Shown one piece after another: positions 7,380 to 14,471 of a DNA stretch of 19,570 bases; positions within the stretch are counted from its first letter, which is position 1; each line of letters starts with the position of its first letter. The notes beneath the pieces were generated by a model, which was given only the letters and a program-made list of their open reading frames with translations, was not told where the DNA came from and made no database searches. Source of the DNA: Gemmatimonas sp. UBA2094. Its GTDB lineage: Bacteria > Gemmatimonadota > Gemmatimonadetes > Gemmatimonadales > Gemmatimonadaceae. The stretch lies in NCBI GenBank assembly GCA_002331565.1, contig DCZC01000214.1:1-19570 (forward strand). Direction: 5' to 3'. The translations under genes and the position numbers were made by a program.

Positions 7380-8075
7380 CTACCCCACGAACTCCAGCAA
7401 CTCGCGCATATCGGACACCGTGTGCGCCGCCCCCGCCGCCACGAGTCGCTCCGGCGCCACCAATTCCGCGTACCCGATCACCGTCATACCGGCCGTGAAG
7501 GCTCCCTGCACGCCAAGCGGACTGTCTTCCACTACGAGCGTGCGGCGCGGGTCGAAGCCCAGCCTCTGCGCCGCGTGCAGAAAGAGATCGGGCGCCGGCT
7601 TGGGGCGCGCCACGTCCACCGCGCTGAACCGGCGGTTCTCGAAGCGTGTGAGCAGGCCGGTGACGCCGAGCGTGGTGCGCATCTTCTCGTGCTCGCCGTT
7701 GCTCGCCACGCCGTACCCCACCCCGGCGGCGTCGAGTGCGTCGAGCACCGCTTCGATCCCGTCTACGGCCGTGACTTCGGTTTCCAGCGCCGCCTGCACC
7801 TCGGCGTAGAACCGCGGGAGCAGCGTGTCCGGCGGTGTGCGGCCGAGCTGTGCCGTCACGATCTCGAGGCAGCGCGGCATCGAGTTGCCGAGGTACGTGG
7901 CCAGCGACTGCTCCGTCGTGGTGGGCAGCCCGATCCCCGTGAGCAGCCCCGCCCACACGCGACTGGTGATACGCTCACTGTCCACGAGCACACCGTCGCA
8001 GTCGAACAGCACGCCATCGAAACGCACGCCGTTGAACACGACGCCGCGCTTCGATGCGTCGGCGCTGCTGCTCAC
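7380..8075 (-). CDS. HAD-superfamily phosphatase, beta-phosphoglucomutase-like subfamily
   Basis: The 231-residue protein carries all four HAD motifs: Asp25 and Asp27 (LFDCDGVLVDSE), Ser125 (VASNG), Lys159 (RPKPAP) and Glu183-Asp184 (VVEDSPLGV). An alpha-helical C1 cap of about 60-80 residues lies between motifs I and II. It probably removes phosphate from a small metabolite such as a sugar phosphate or phosphoglycolate; the substrate cannot be inferred. The GTG start overlaps the argH stop (GTGA, 8075-8072), so the two are translationally coupled and the phosphatase is expressed with arginine synthesis. Residues 11-25 come from three tandem 15-base repeats (GVVFN, GVRFD, GVLFD) that extend the N-terminus before the catalytic strand. 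Confidence 0.88.
   Translation of the reverse strand: MSSSADASKRGVVFNGVRFDGVLFDCDGVLVDSERITSRVWAGLLTGIGLPTTTEQSLATYLGNSMPRCLEIVTAQLGRTPPDTLLPRFYAEVQAALETEVTAVDGIEAVLDALDAAGVGYGVASNGEHEKMRTTLGVTGLLTRFENRRFSAVDVARPKPAPDLFLHAAQRLGFDPRRTLVVEDSPLGVQGAFTAGMTVIGYAELVAPERLVAAGAAHTVSDMRELLEFVG
8001..8045 (-). repeat. Three tandem 15-base units inside the HAD gene
   Basis: Units at 8001-8015, 8016-8030 and 8031-8045 all end in ACGCC and share GAA near the start on the plus strand. On the coding strand they encode GVVFN, GVRFD and GVLFD, the last running into the catalytic DCDG. The pattern suggests in-frame duplication of the first beta strand. Confidence 0.6.
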
Positions 8076-9469
8076 AGCGCGGGCGCCTGCAGCGCCGTGT
8101 GGGCCTGCGCGATTTGTGCCCGTACCGCATCGGGTCCCGTCCCGCCGGCGATGTTGCGCGCGGCGAGCGACGCCTCGGCCCCAAGCGCGTCGCGCGCATC
8201 GGTACCGAAGAGCGCGTGCGCCTTGCCGAAGGCGTCGGGCGGCAGGTCGGTCATCTCGATCCCCGCCTCTTCGGCCTGACGCACGAGCGAGCCCACCGCC
8301 CCGTGGGCCTCGCGGAAGGTGGCGCCCTTTTTCACGAGATAATCGGCGAGGTCGGTGGCCATCATTGCGCTGCTCACCGCGGCACGCATGCGGCCGCGAT
8401 CGAAACGCAGTTCGCTGATGGCGCCTGCCATGGCCGGCAGCACCAGATGCAGCAGATCCACCGCGTTGAACAGCGCGCGCTTGTCATCCTGCAGATCCTT
8501 GCTGTAGCCGCTCGGCAATCCCTTGATGGTGCCGAGCAGCGAGACGAGGTCGCCCAGCACACGGGCACCGCTGCCACGCGCGAGTTCGAACACGTCCGGG
8601 TTGCGCTTCTGCGGCATCATGCTGCTGCCCGTGCTGAAGCCGTCACCGAACTTCACGAAGCTAAATTCGCTCGAGCCGTAGACGATGAGATCTTCGGCGA
8701 TGCGCGAGCAGTGCACGGCCGTCATGGTGCAGACGAACAGCGTTTCGGCCACGAAGTCGCGATCGCCGGTGGCGTCGATGCTGTTGGGCGAGATGCTCAC
8801 GAACTCCAGCTCGTCGCGGAGAATGTCGCGCGGCACCGGGAAGGCGCTGCCGGCGATGGCACCGCTGCCCAGCGGCAGCACCGCGGCGTTGCGCATGGCG
8901 TTGGCGAGGCGCACGCGATCGCGCTCGAGTGGCCAGAAGTGCGACAGCAGCCAGTGCGCGCCGCTCACCGGCTGCGCGCGCTGCAGGTGTGTGTACGCCG
9001 GGAGGATCGCGTCGGCGATCGACTCGGCCTGCGTGAGCAGCGCCTGCTGCAGTTCGCGAATCGCCGTGTCGAGCTTGCGGCACGCGTCCATCGTCCAGAG
9101 ACGGGAGGCCGTGGCCACCTGATCGTTGCGCGAGCGGCCCGTGTGCAGCTTGGAGGCCACCGTGCCCGCCTCTTCGTGCAGCAGACGGTCGATCATGGTG
9201 TGGATGTCCTCGTCGGTCGCGATCGGCTGCGCGCCATCGGCAATGCGCATTGCCACACGATCGAGACCGCTCCGCAGCTGCTCTGCCTCGTCGGCCGTGA
9301 ACACCCCGGCCTTGCTCAGCGCCAGCGCCCACGCCCGCGAGAGGCGCACGTCATGCGGCCACAGCCGGAAATCGGTGCCGATGGAGCGATTGATGGCGTC
9401 GAGCAGAGGCGACGGGCCGCCGGCGAAGCGACCGCCCCAGAGTTTATGAGTGCCGGAGTCGTTGGACAT
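8072..9469 (-). CDS. argH: Argininosuccinate lyase
   Basis: ArgH cleaves argininosuccinate to arginine and fumarate, the last step of arginine biosynthesis, as a cytoplasmic homotetramer. The 465-residue length is normal. Visible signatures are the N-terminal LWGGRF, SKLHTGRSRNDQ (about residues 107-117), THLQRAQP with His161, and the fumarase/aspartase signature GSSMMPQKRNP (residues 281-291) holding the catalytic serine. It is followed by the HAD phosphatase with a GTGA overlap. The 234 bases upstream, back to argR on the same strand, contain a long inverted repeat, so argH may have its own promoter. ATG 9469 has no Shine-Dalgarno. A small palindrome (ATCAG and CTGAT, 9490-9504) lies 21 bases upstream. 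Confidence 0.97.
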   Translation of the reverse strand: MSNDSGTHKLWGGRFAGGPSPLLDAINRSIGTDFRLWPHDVRLSRAWALALSKAGVFTADEAEQLRSGLDRVAMRIADGAQPIATDEDIHTMIDRLLHEEAGTVASKLHTGRSRNDQVATASRLWTMDACRKLDTAIRELQQALLTQAESIADAILPAYTHLQRAQPVSGAHWLLSHFWPLERDRVRLANAMRNAAVLPLGSGAIAGSAFPVPRDILRDELEFVSISPNSIDATGDRDFVAETLFVCTMTAVHCSRIAEDLIVYGSSEFSFVKFGDGFSTGSSMMPQKRNPDVFELARGSGARVLGDLVSLLGTIKGLPSGYSKDLQDDKRALFNAVDLLHLVLPAMAGAISELRFDRGRMRAAVSSAMMATDLADYLVKKGATFREAHGAVGSLVRQAEEAGIEMTDLPPDAFGKAHALFGTDARDALGAEASLAARNIAGGTGPDAVRAQIAQAHTALQAPAL

Positions 9470-9539
9470 CAGAAGTGAGATGAGGAGAGATCAGGGGAAC
9501 TGATACGGTTTGGGGGGCTGGTTCAAGGGTGGGGCGGAG

Positions 9540-9666
9540 ATCTCGTGAAGGGCGAGGAGCTTGTAGTTCGCAGTGGAAGTTCTTAGTCGTGAGTGCCAGC
9601 GCGTGGGTAAACCAAGAACTGACGACTTTAACTTCGAACTACAAACTCTCCCGCCCCTCACGAGAT
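9540..9666. repeat. Long imperfect inverted repeat between argR and argH
   Basis: The arms 9540-9579 and about 9624-9666 are reverse complements over some 40 bases with about six mismatches and one gap. The best blocks are ATCTCGTGA with TCACGAGAT and TTGTAGTTCG with CGAACTACAA. Inside, AGTTCTT (9578-9584) pairs with AAGAACT (9614-9620). The inner part is less GC-rich than its surroundings. It has no open reading frame and no T tract, so it looks like a palindromic interspersed element or RNA structure rather than a terminator. Confidence 0.7.
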
Positions 9667-9703
9667 GCCTGCCAACGATCCCGCGGCTGGCAGAGATGTC
9701 CGC

Positions 9704-10174
9704 CTACCGGATGTACGCCTCCAGCTTCCGCCGCACGCGTTCCCGCCCTTCCTCGCTGCGGCAGATGATCAGCACCGTGTCGTCGCCGGCAATGGTGCCG
9801 GCCACGTCGGGCCACTCGAGCTGATCGAGCACTTCGGCCACGGGCTGCGCCCCGCTCTTCATGGTGCGGGCGACCACCAGCACCTGCACCCCTTCCACAC
9901 CGGTGAGCAGCTCGGGGAGCATGCGTTCGAGGCGGGCGAGCGCCTCGGCCTTGGCGCCGCTGCCGTTGCCGCTCTCGGGGAAGGCGTACCGCGAGCGCCC
10001 CTGATTGTCGGGGATGCGGGCGAGACGCAGCTCCCGCAGGTCGCGCGACAGGGTCGACTGCGTCACGTCCCACCCGCGCGTTGCGAGCTGTCGGCGCAAT
10101 TCCTCCTGGCTGGCCACGACCTGCGCCGCAACGATGTCGCGGATGACCGCGTGCCGTTCGTGTTTGTCGCTCAC
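9704..10174 (-). CDS. argR: Arginine repressor ArgR
   Basis: ArgR is a hexameric, arginine-binding repressor of arginine biosynthesis. The 156-residue product has the usual two domains. The N-terminal winged helix has SQEELRRQL and VTQSTLSRDLREL (residues 22-50, the recognition helix region). The C-terminal oligomerisation and arginine-binding domain (about 80-156) has the family segment AGTIAGDDTVLII. The reading frame is open to 10264, but GTG 10174 is chosen because AGGAG (10186-10182 on the minus strand) lies 7 bases upstream and the length then matches the family. It is divergent from argC, and the ArgR-like half-sites at 10268-10298 lie between them, so both autoregulation and control of argCBD are likely. 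Confidence 0.95.
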   Translation of the reverse strand: MSDKHERHAVIRDIVAAQVVASQEELRRQLATRGWDVTQSTLSRDLRELRLARIPDNQGRSRYAFPESGNGSGAKAEALARLERMLPELLTGVEGVQVLVVARTMKSGAQPVAEVLDQLEWPDVAGTIAGDDTVLIICRSEEGRERVRRKLEAYIR

Positions 10175-10267
10175 CGGGATGCTCCTGAGGCGTCCAACTG
10201 GTACGGGGCCGAACGACTGGCGGCAGCCCCACCGTAACGGATCGCCGCCAAGAATTGACAGCATCCG

Positions 10268-10298
10268 TTTGCAAACTTATGCATTAAGACTGCATAAA
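10268..10298. promoter_or_regulatory. Putative ARG box cluster / argC promoter
   Basis: Three TGCA cores at 10270, 10280 and 10291 are 10 and 11 bases apart, one helical turn each. TTATGCA (10278-10284) and TGCATAA (10291-10297/98) form a perfect inverted repeat, and GTTTGCAAAC (10267-10276) is a palindrome. ArgR half-sites in high-GC bacteria often have a TGCAT core. The site overlaps a possible argC promoter (TTGCAA 10269-10274 with CATAAA 10293-10298). An alternative -35 is TTGACA at 10255-10260. Confidence 0.65.
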
Positions 10299-10303
10299 AC
10301 ACC

Positions 10304-11356
10304 GTGTCGAATCAACCGTCTTCCGTGCTTTCGATCGTGCCCGAGACTTCCGCCAATCCGACCTTCCGTGTGGGGGTGCTGGGAGCGTCCGGTTATTCCG
10401 GCCGCGAACTGTGCACGCTCGTCATGGGGCATCCGCACCTCGAGCTGGCGTTCGCCACGGCCAACACGCAGCGCGGGACCACGTTGCGCGTGCGGGCTAA
10501 CGGGCGGGTGCACGACGTGTCGCTCGTGGCGCCCGAGGAGGCGGATCTCGCCGGCGTCGATCTCGTCTTCGCCGCGCTGCCGCATGGCGCGAGCGCCGAG
10601 TGGATCGCCAAAGTGATTGCGGCCGGCACGAAGGTGGTGGATCTGTCGAGCGATCTGCGTCCCGGCCACGGTGGTGTGACGCATGCGCTGCCGGCCGGTG
10701 TGCCGGCTGACGCGCCTTATGGTATGCCCGAGCTGTTCCGCGCCGACGTGCAGGGCGCGAGCGTGGTCGCCAACCCCGGCTGCTACGCCACGAGCATCCT
10801 CGTCGCGCTGGCGCCGCTGGCGAAGGCCGGCCTCATCGCGCCTGGCGGCACCATCAGCATCGCCAGCGCGAGCGGCGTGAGCGGCGCCGGGGCGAGTCCC
10901 AAGCTCGAGCTGCTCTTCGCCGAAGTCACCGAGGACTTCCGCGCGTACGGTGTGGGCAACGCGCATCGCCATCTCTTCGAAATGCGCGCCACCCTCTCGC
11001 GACTCGGCGCCGACTGCGACCTGCTCTTCACGCCGCATCTGCTGCCGGTGGACCGTGGCATCCTCAGCACTATCACCGTGCCGCTGTCACGCGACATCGA
11101 CGACGCGCTCGCGCCGTACCGCGGTGCCTACGCCGACGAACCGTTCGTGGAGCTCACGACGGGGTTGCCCAGCCTCGCCGACGTGCAGCACCGCAACGTG
11201 GTGCGCCTCGGCGCCGTGAAGCCGAGCGGCATGCGCGCGCCGACGCTGCTGGTGTTCAGCGCGATCGACAATCTGGTGAAAGGCGCGGCGGGGCAGGCGG
11301 TGCAGAACGCCAATCTGATGCTGGGGTTGGACGAGCGGCTTGGGTTGCAGATGTAG
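10304..11356 (+). CDS. argC: N-acetyl-gamma-glutamyl-phosphate reductase
   Basis: ArgC reduces N-acetylglutamyl phosphate to the semialdehyde with NADPH, the third step of arginine synthesis. The 350-residue product has the NADP-binding motif VGVLGASGYSG (about residues 24-34) and the catalytic Cys160 in VVANPGCYATS. FTPHLLPVDRGIL and the C-terminal NLVKGAAGQAVQNANL are family signatures. The GTG start at 10304 follows the possible -10 element CATAAA by five bases, so a leaderless transcript is possible. A second in-frame GTG at 10337 would remove an unconserved N-terminal tail. argB begins 74 bases downstream, across a copy of the dispersed repeat. Confidence 0.96.
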   Translation: MSNQPSSVLSIVPETSANPTFRVGVLGASGYSGRELCTLVMGHPHLELAFATANTQRGTTLRVRANGRVHDVSLVAPEEADLAGVDLVFAALPHGASAEWIAKVIAAGTKVVDLSSDLRPGHGGVTHALPAGVPADAPYGMPELFRADVQGASVVANPGCYATSILVALAPLAKAGLIAPGGTISIASASGVSGAGASPKLELLFAEVTEDFRAYGVGNAHRHLFEMRATLSRLGADCDLLFTPHLLPVDRGILSTITVPLSRDIDDALAPYRGAYADEPFVELTTGLPSLADVQHRNVVRLGAVKPSGMRAPTLLVFSAIDNLVKGAAGQAVQNANLMLGLDERLGLQM

Positions 11357-11370
11357 GTGCGTTCGGCACA

Positions 11371-11394
11371 CGTCTGCCGTCTGCTTGTCGTCGC
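11371..11394 (+). repeat. Dispersed intergenic repeat, copy 2
   Basis: CGTCTGCCGTCTGCT, then three bases and CGTCGC. It starts 14 bases after the argC stop codon, in the argC-argB gap, in the same orientation as copies 1 and 3. Confidence 0.6.
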
Positions 11395-11430
11395 CCACAC
11401 CACACGCTGCCCCCACACAAGAACTCGCAC

Positions 11431-12219
11431 ATGATCTGTATCAAGCTCGGCGGTCGCACCCAGAACGACCCACTGCTCCCGCAGGCGATTGCCGCCCTCT
11501 GGCACTCGACCGGCGGCAAGGTGGTGGTCGTGCATGGTGGTGGCGATCAGATCAGCGCGCTGCAGCGGCTGCGGGGTGAGGAACCCGTATTCATCGGCGG
11601 CCGTCGTGTCACCACCGACACGGCGCTCGAGCTCGTGCGCATGGTACTGAGCGGGCTCGCCAACAAGCAGATGGTGAGCGCGCTGGTGGCGGCCGGTGCG
11701 CCGGCGGTGGGCATCAGCGGGGAAGACGCGGCGCTGCTGCGTGCGACGCCGATCGATTCGGCGCAGTTCGGGCACAGTGGCACGCCGGCGAGCGTGAATC
11801 CGGGGGTGGCGCACGCGCTCCTTGCCGCGGGCTATCTGCCGGTGATTTCGCCGGTGGCCGCACGCGAGCACGACGCGGCGAACGGTCGTGAGGCCGGTGC
11901 ATACAACGTGAACGGTGACGATGCCGCCGCGGCGATCGCGGCCGCCATCGGGGCCACCGAACTGTTCCTGATGGCGGATGTCCCGGGCGTGCTCGATGGC
12001 GACAAGCAGCGCATCGCCACGCTCACGCTCGACGAGGCGCGCGCGCTGGTGGCCAGCGGCGTGGCGGGTGGCGGCATGGCCGCCAAGTTGGACGCCTGCG
12101 CGATGGCGCTGGCGGGTGGTGTGAACCGGGTGCGGATCGGAGATCTCGCCGCACTCACCGTCCCCGAGGCGGGGACCGCGATCGTGGCGCGCGTGGACGC
12201 CACGGATTCCTCCAAGTAG
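11431..12219 (+). CDS. argB: Acetylglutamate kinase
   Basis: ArgB phosphorylates N-acetylglutamate with ATP, the second step of arginine synthesis. The 262-residue protein has the amino-acid kinase fold: Lys5 in IKLGG, the glycine loop VVHGGGDQ (33-40), GRRVTTDTAL, the NVNGDDAA segment and ADVPGVLDG near the nucleotide site. The protein starts almost at the first beta strand, as in E. coli ArgB, and lacks the N-terminal helix that arginine-sensitive kinases use to form hexamers. Feedback inhibition by arginine is therefore probably absent, leaving control to ArgR (inference). ATG 11431 has no Shine-Dalgarno. argD follows after five bases. Because argC and argD adjoin, this is the arginine enzyme rather than a LysZ homologue. 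Confidence 0.95.
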   Translation: MICIKLGGRTQNDPLLPQAIAALWHSTGGKVVVVHGGGDQISALQRLRGEEPVFIGGRRVTTDTALELVRMVLSGLANKQMVSALVAAGAPAVGISGEDAALLRATPIDSAQFGHSGTPASVNPGVAHALLAAGYLPVISPVAAREHDAANGREAGAYNVNGDDAAAAIAAAIGATELFLMADVPGVLDGDKQRIATLTLDEARALVASGVAGGGMAAKLDACAMALAGGVNRVRIGDLAALTVPEAGTAIVARVDATDSSK

Positions 12220-12224
12220 CTGCC

Positions 12225-13445
12225 ATGACTTCGACGATGCTTCCGCCCGTGGCTCCGGCGCCCACGCCGGCCGCCCCCGCTCCGCTGCCCGCCATCCTGG
12301 GCACGTACAAGCGACAGGCGCCGCTCTTCGTGCGAGGCGAGGGCGTCTACATGATCGACGAGACGGGGAAACGCTATCTCGATTTCGTCGCAGGCATCGC
12401 CGTCACCTCGCTTGGGCACAACGACCCGGGGGTGAACGCGGCCGTGCAGGAAGCCCTGTCGGCGGGGCTCATCCACACGTCGAACCTCTACCGAACCGCG
12501 CCGGGCGAAGCGCTGGCGCAGTGGTTCGTCGACCACTCGTTCGCGAGCAGCGTGTTCTACGCCAACTCCGGCGCCGAGGCCAACGAAGGCGCCTTCAAGT
12601 TCGCGCGCCGCTGGGCGAGGAGCACCGAGCTGCCGGCGAAGCACGAGATCATCGCGGTGCGCGGCTCCTTCCACGGGCGCATGCCCGGCACGCTCGCGGC
12701 CACCGACCGTCCCGCGTACCGGCTCCCGTTCCGCCCGCTCATGGGTGGCGTGAGCATCGTGGAGCGCGACCTCGCCGAGTTGCGCGCCGTGCTCGACCCC
12801 GACACCGCCGCGGCGGTGATCGTGGAACCCATCCAGGGTGAGGGCGGCGTGCGCGTGGTGGAGCCCGAGTTCCTGCGCGGGCTGCGCGAGCTCACGCGCG
12901 AGCGCAACGTGCTGCTCATCGTCGACGAGATCCAGTGCGGGCTTGGCCGCACCGGCAGCTTCTTTGCCTACGAGCAGCTCGGCATCGAACCCGACATGCT
13001 GACCATCGCGAAGCCGCTCGCCAATGGACTCCCCATCGGCGCGATTCTCGTGAACGACAAGGTCGCCCGCGTGATGCAGCCCGGCGACCACGGCACGACC
13101 TTCGGCGGCGGCCCGCTGCTGGCGAACGTGGCGCACCACGTGGTGCAGCGCCTCTCCGACCCGGCGCTGCTGCAGCACGTGCGCGAAGTGGGCGCGTGGT
13201 TCGGCGAACAGCTGCAGGGCATCGCCGACCGCACCGGCGCCGTACGCGCCATCCGCGGCAAGGGCCTCATGTGGGGCATGGACGTGCACGAACCCGCCGG
13301 CGCGATCATCGCCCGCGCCTTCGATCGCGGTCTGCTGATGGTGAGCGCGGGCGAGCATACGCTGCGCTTCCTGCCGCCGCTGGTGATCTCGCAGGCCGAG
13401 CTCGCGGCTGGCCTCGAGATGCTGGAAGCGTCGATCACGGGATAA
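12225..13445 (+). CDS. argD: Acetylornithine aminotransferase
   Basis: ArgD is a PLP enzyme that transfers the amino group of glutamate to N-acetylglutamate semialdehyde, giving N-acetylornithine. The 406-residue product is a class-III aminotransferase: [15 protein letters not shown] for the phosphate-binding region, [13 protein letters not shown], the [12 protein letters not shown] segment with the PLP-contacting Asp, and the Schiff-base Lys263 in [21 protein letters not shown] and the C-terminal LRFLPPLVI complete the family pattern. A Pro/Ala-rich tail of about 25 residues precedes the conserved core. It starts five bases after argB and is surely in the same operon. A repeat copy lies 16 bases after its stop. 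Confidence 0.95.
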   Translation: MTSTMLPPVAPAPTPAAPAPLPAILGTYKRQAPLFVRGEGVYMIDETGKRYLDFVAGIAVTSLGHNDPGVNAAVQEALSAGLIHTSNLYRTAPGEALAQWFVDHSFASSVFYANSGAEANEGAFKFARRWARSTELPAKHEIIAVRGSFHGRMPGTLAATDRPAYRLPFRPLMGGVSIVERDLAELRAVLDPDTAAAVIVEPIQGEGGVRVVEPEFLRGLRELTRERNVLLIVDEIQCGLGRTGSFFAYEQLGIEPDMLTIAKPLANGLPIGAILVNDKVARVMQPGDHGTTFGGGPLLANVAHHVVQRLSDPALLQHVREVGAWFGEQLQGIADRTGAVRAIRGKGLMWGMDVHEPAGAIIARAFDRGLLMVSAGEHTLRFLPPLVISQAELAAGLEMLEASITG

Positions 13446-13461
13446 CGGGGGCGGGTAGCTC

Positions 13462-13489
13462 CTGCCGTCTGCCGTCTGCTGTTCGTCGC
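13462..13489 (+). repeat. Dispersed intergenic repeat, copy 3
   Basis: CTGCCGTCTGCCGTCTGCT, then three bases and CGTCGC. It starts 16 bases after the argD stop and before the PaiB-like gene. It is the fullest copy and nearly identical to copy 1. Confidence 0.6.
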
Positions 13490-13518
13490 CCGCCCCGCCC
13501 CCTCCTCAACACCCCCGC

Positions 13519-14187
13519 GTGTACATCCCCAGCCCGTTCCGCGAGTCCGACCGCAGCACGCTTTACGACTTCATCGTCGCCCACCCGCTCGGCGTGCTCG
13601 TCACGGCCATGACCGATGGGCACGCCGAGGCGCCGTACGCGACGCACCTGCCGCTGAAACTCGATCGGGAGGCGGGGGTGCTGCACGGCCATCTCTCGCG
13701 CGCCAATCCGCACGTGGATCGGTTGCGCCCGACGGCCGGCTGCCGCGTTCCGGGGCTCGTGGTGTTCAGCGGCGCCGAGCACTACATCACGCCGACGTGG
13801 TATCCGTCCAAGCAGGAGCACGGCCGCGTGGTGCCCACGTGGAACTACATCGCCGTGCACGTGCAGGGGGCGGTCACGTTGCACGACGACACGGGCTGGC
13901 TCGAGTCGCATCTGTCGCAGCTCACCGACACGCACGAGGCCGCGCAGGCGCACCCGTGGGCCATGCACGACGCGCCGCGCGACTACCTCGACGCGCAAAT
14001 GAAGGGGATCGTCGGCGTCTCCGTACGCATCGAGGCACTCGAGGGCAAGTACAAACTGAGCCAGAACCGGTCGGACGCGGATATCGCGGGCGTGGTGCAC
14101 GGACTCGCCTCGCGCGACACGCCCGCGTCGCGCGTGATGGAGGACGCGATGCGGGCGTCGGAACGGCGGCGGCACGAGCGGTCGTAA
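13519..14187 (+). CDS. PaiB-family FMN-binding protein
   Basis: The 222-residue protein matches the PaiB family of flavin-reductase-like split-barrel proteins: the opening MYIPSPFRE, a segment LGVLVTAM, ATHLPL, GHLSRANPH and the characteristic YITPTWYPSKQ followed by VVPTWNY. In Bacillus subtilis PaiB is linked to repression of sporulation and protease genes; outside Bacillus the role is usually undefined. The conserved barrel suggests FMN or haem binding rather than a DNA-binding domain, since no helix-turn-helix is seen. The start is GTG 13519, because the Tyr-Ile-Pro after it is the family N-terminus. It lies 73 bases after argD with a repeat between, so it may have its own promoter. Confidence 0.87.
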   Translation: MYIPSPFRESDRSTLYDFIVAHPLGVLVTAMTDGHAEAPYATHLPLKLDREAGVLHGHLSRANPHVDRLRPTAGCRVPGLVVFSGAEHYITPTWYPSKQEHGRVVPTWNYIAVHVQGAVTLHDDTGWLESHLSQLTDTHEAAQAHPWAMHDAPRDYLDAQMKGIVGVSVRIEALEGKYKLSQNRSDADIAGVVHGLASRDTPASRVMEDAMRASERRRHERS

Positions 14188-14471
14188 CCGCCCCCTAGTG
14201 CATTTCACGATCGTGCGCAATATTGTCGTCGCCATCACGTGCCTCCGTGATCGGTGCGGGATCCACGCGGTGCACTCGCGTGATGCGTCCGCGATGTGCA
14301 CCAGCCCGCGTGGCTGAGTCATCGGTGGTGTAGTCCCTGTCCTGGCGCGTCGATCCGGCGACGCGCACGAGGCCGGACGGGGCGCCGATGAACGTGCAGG
14401 GAGAGGTTGCGCGTGTGGAATGTCACCCGAACGTGACTCGCCCCCCTCCCTCCCCCGCTAGATTCCGCGGC
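14188..14471. promoter_or_regulatory. Intergenic region upstream of the PafA-like gene
   Basis: No convincing gene. It contains a 10-base palindrome CACGATCGTG (about 14207-14216), a hairpin GCGCGTCG with CGACGCGC (14345-14366, loop ATCCGG), and an operator-like inverted repeat GTCAC-N6-GTGAC (14422-14437). TAGATT (14459-14464) ends seven bases before the ATG at 14472 and could be the -10 box of a leaderless transcript. None has a T tract. Confidence 0.4.

Noticed and set aside
10255..10283. TTGACA (10255-10260) with TATGCA (10278-10283) as the argC promoter
   Set aside because: The 17-base spacing is ideal, but the -10 matches only three positions. It is kept as an alternative to TTGCAA/CATAAA and not called separately.
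11832..13358. 508-codon minus-strand frame opposite argB and argD
   Set aside because: Low-complexity shadow of two conserved enzymes.
7342..13489. CRISPR-like interpretation of the three repeat copies
   Set aside because: Copies are kilobases apart with genes between them, with no regular spacers and no cas genes.
14188..14471. tRNA or small RNA in the gap before the phosphatase
   Set aside because: No TTCGA arm, anticodon stem or CCA end could be found; only short hairpins are present.
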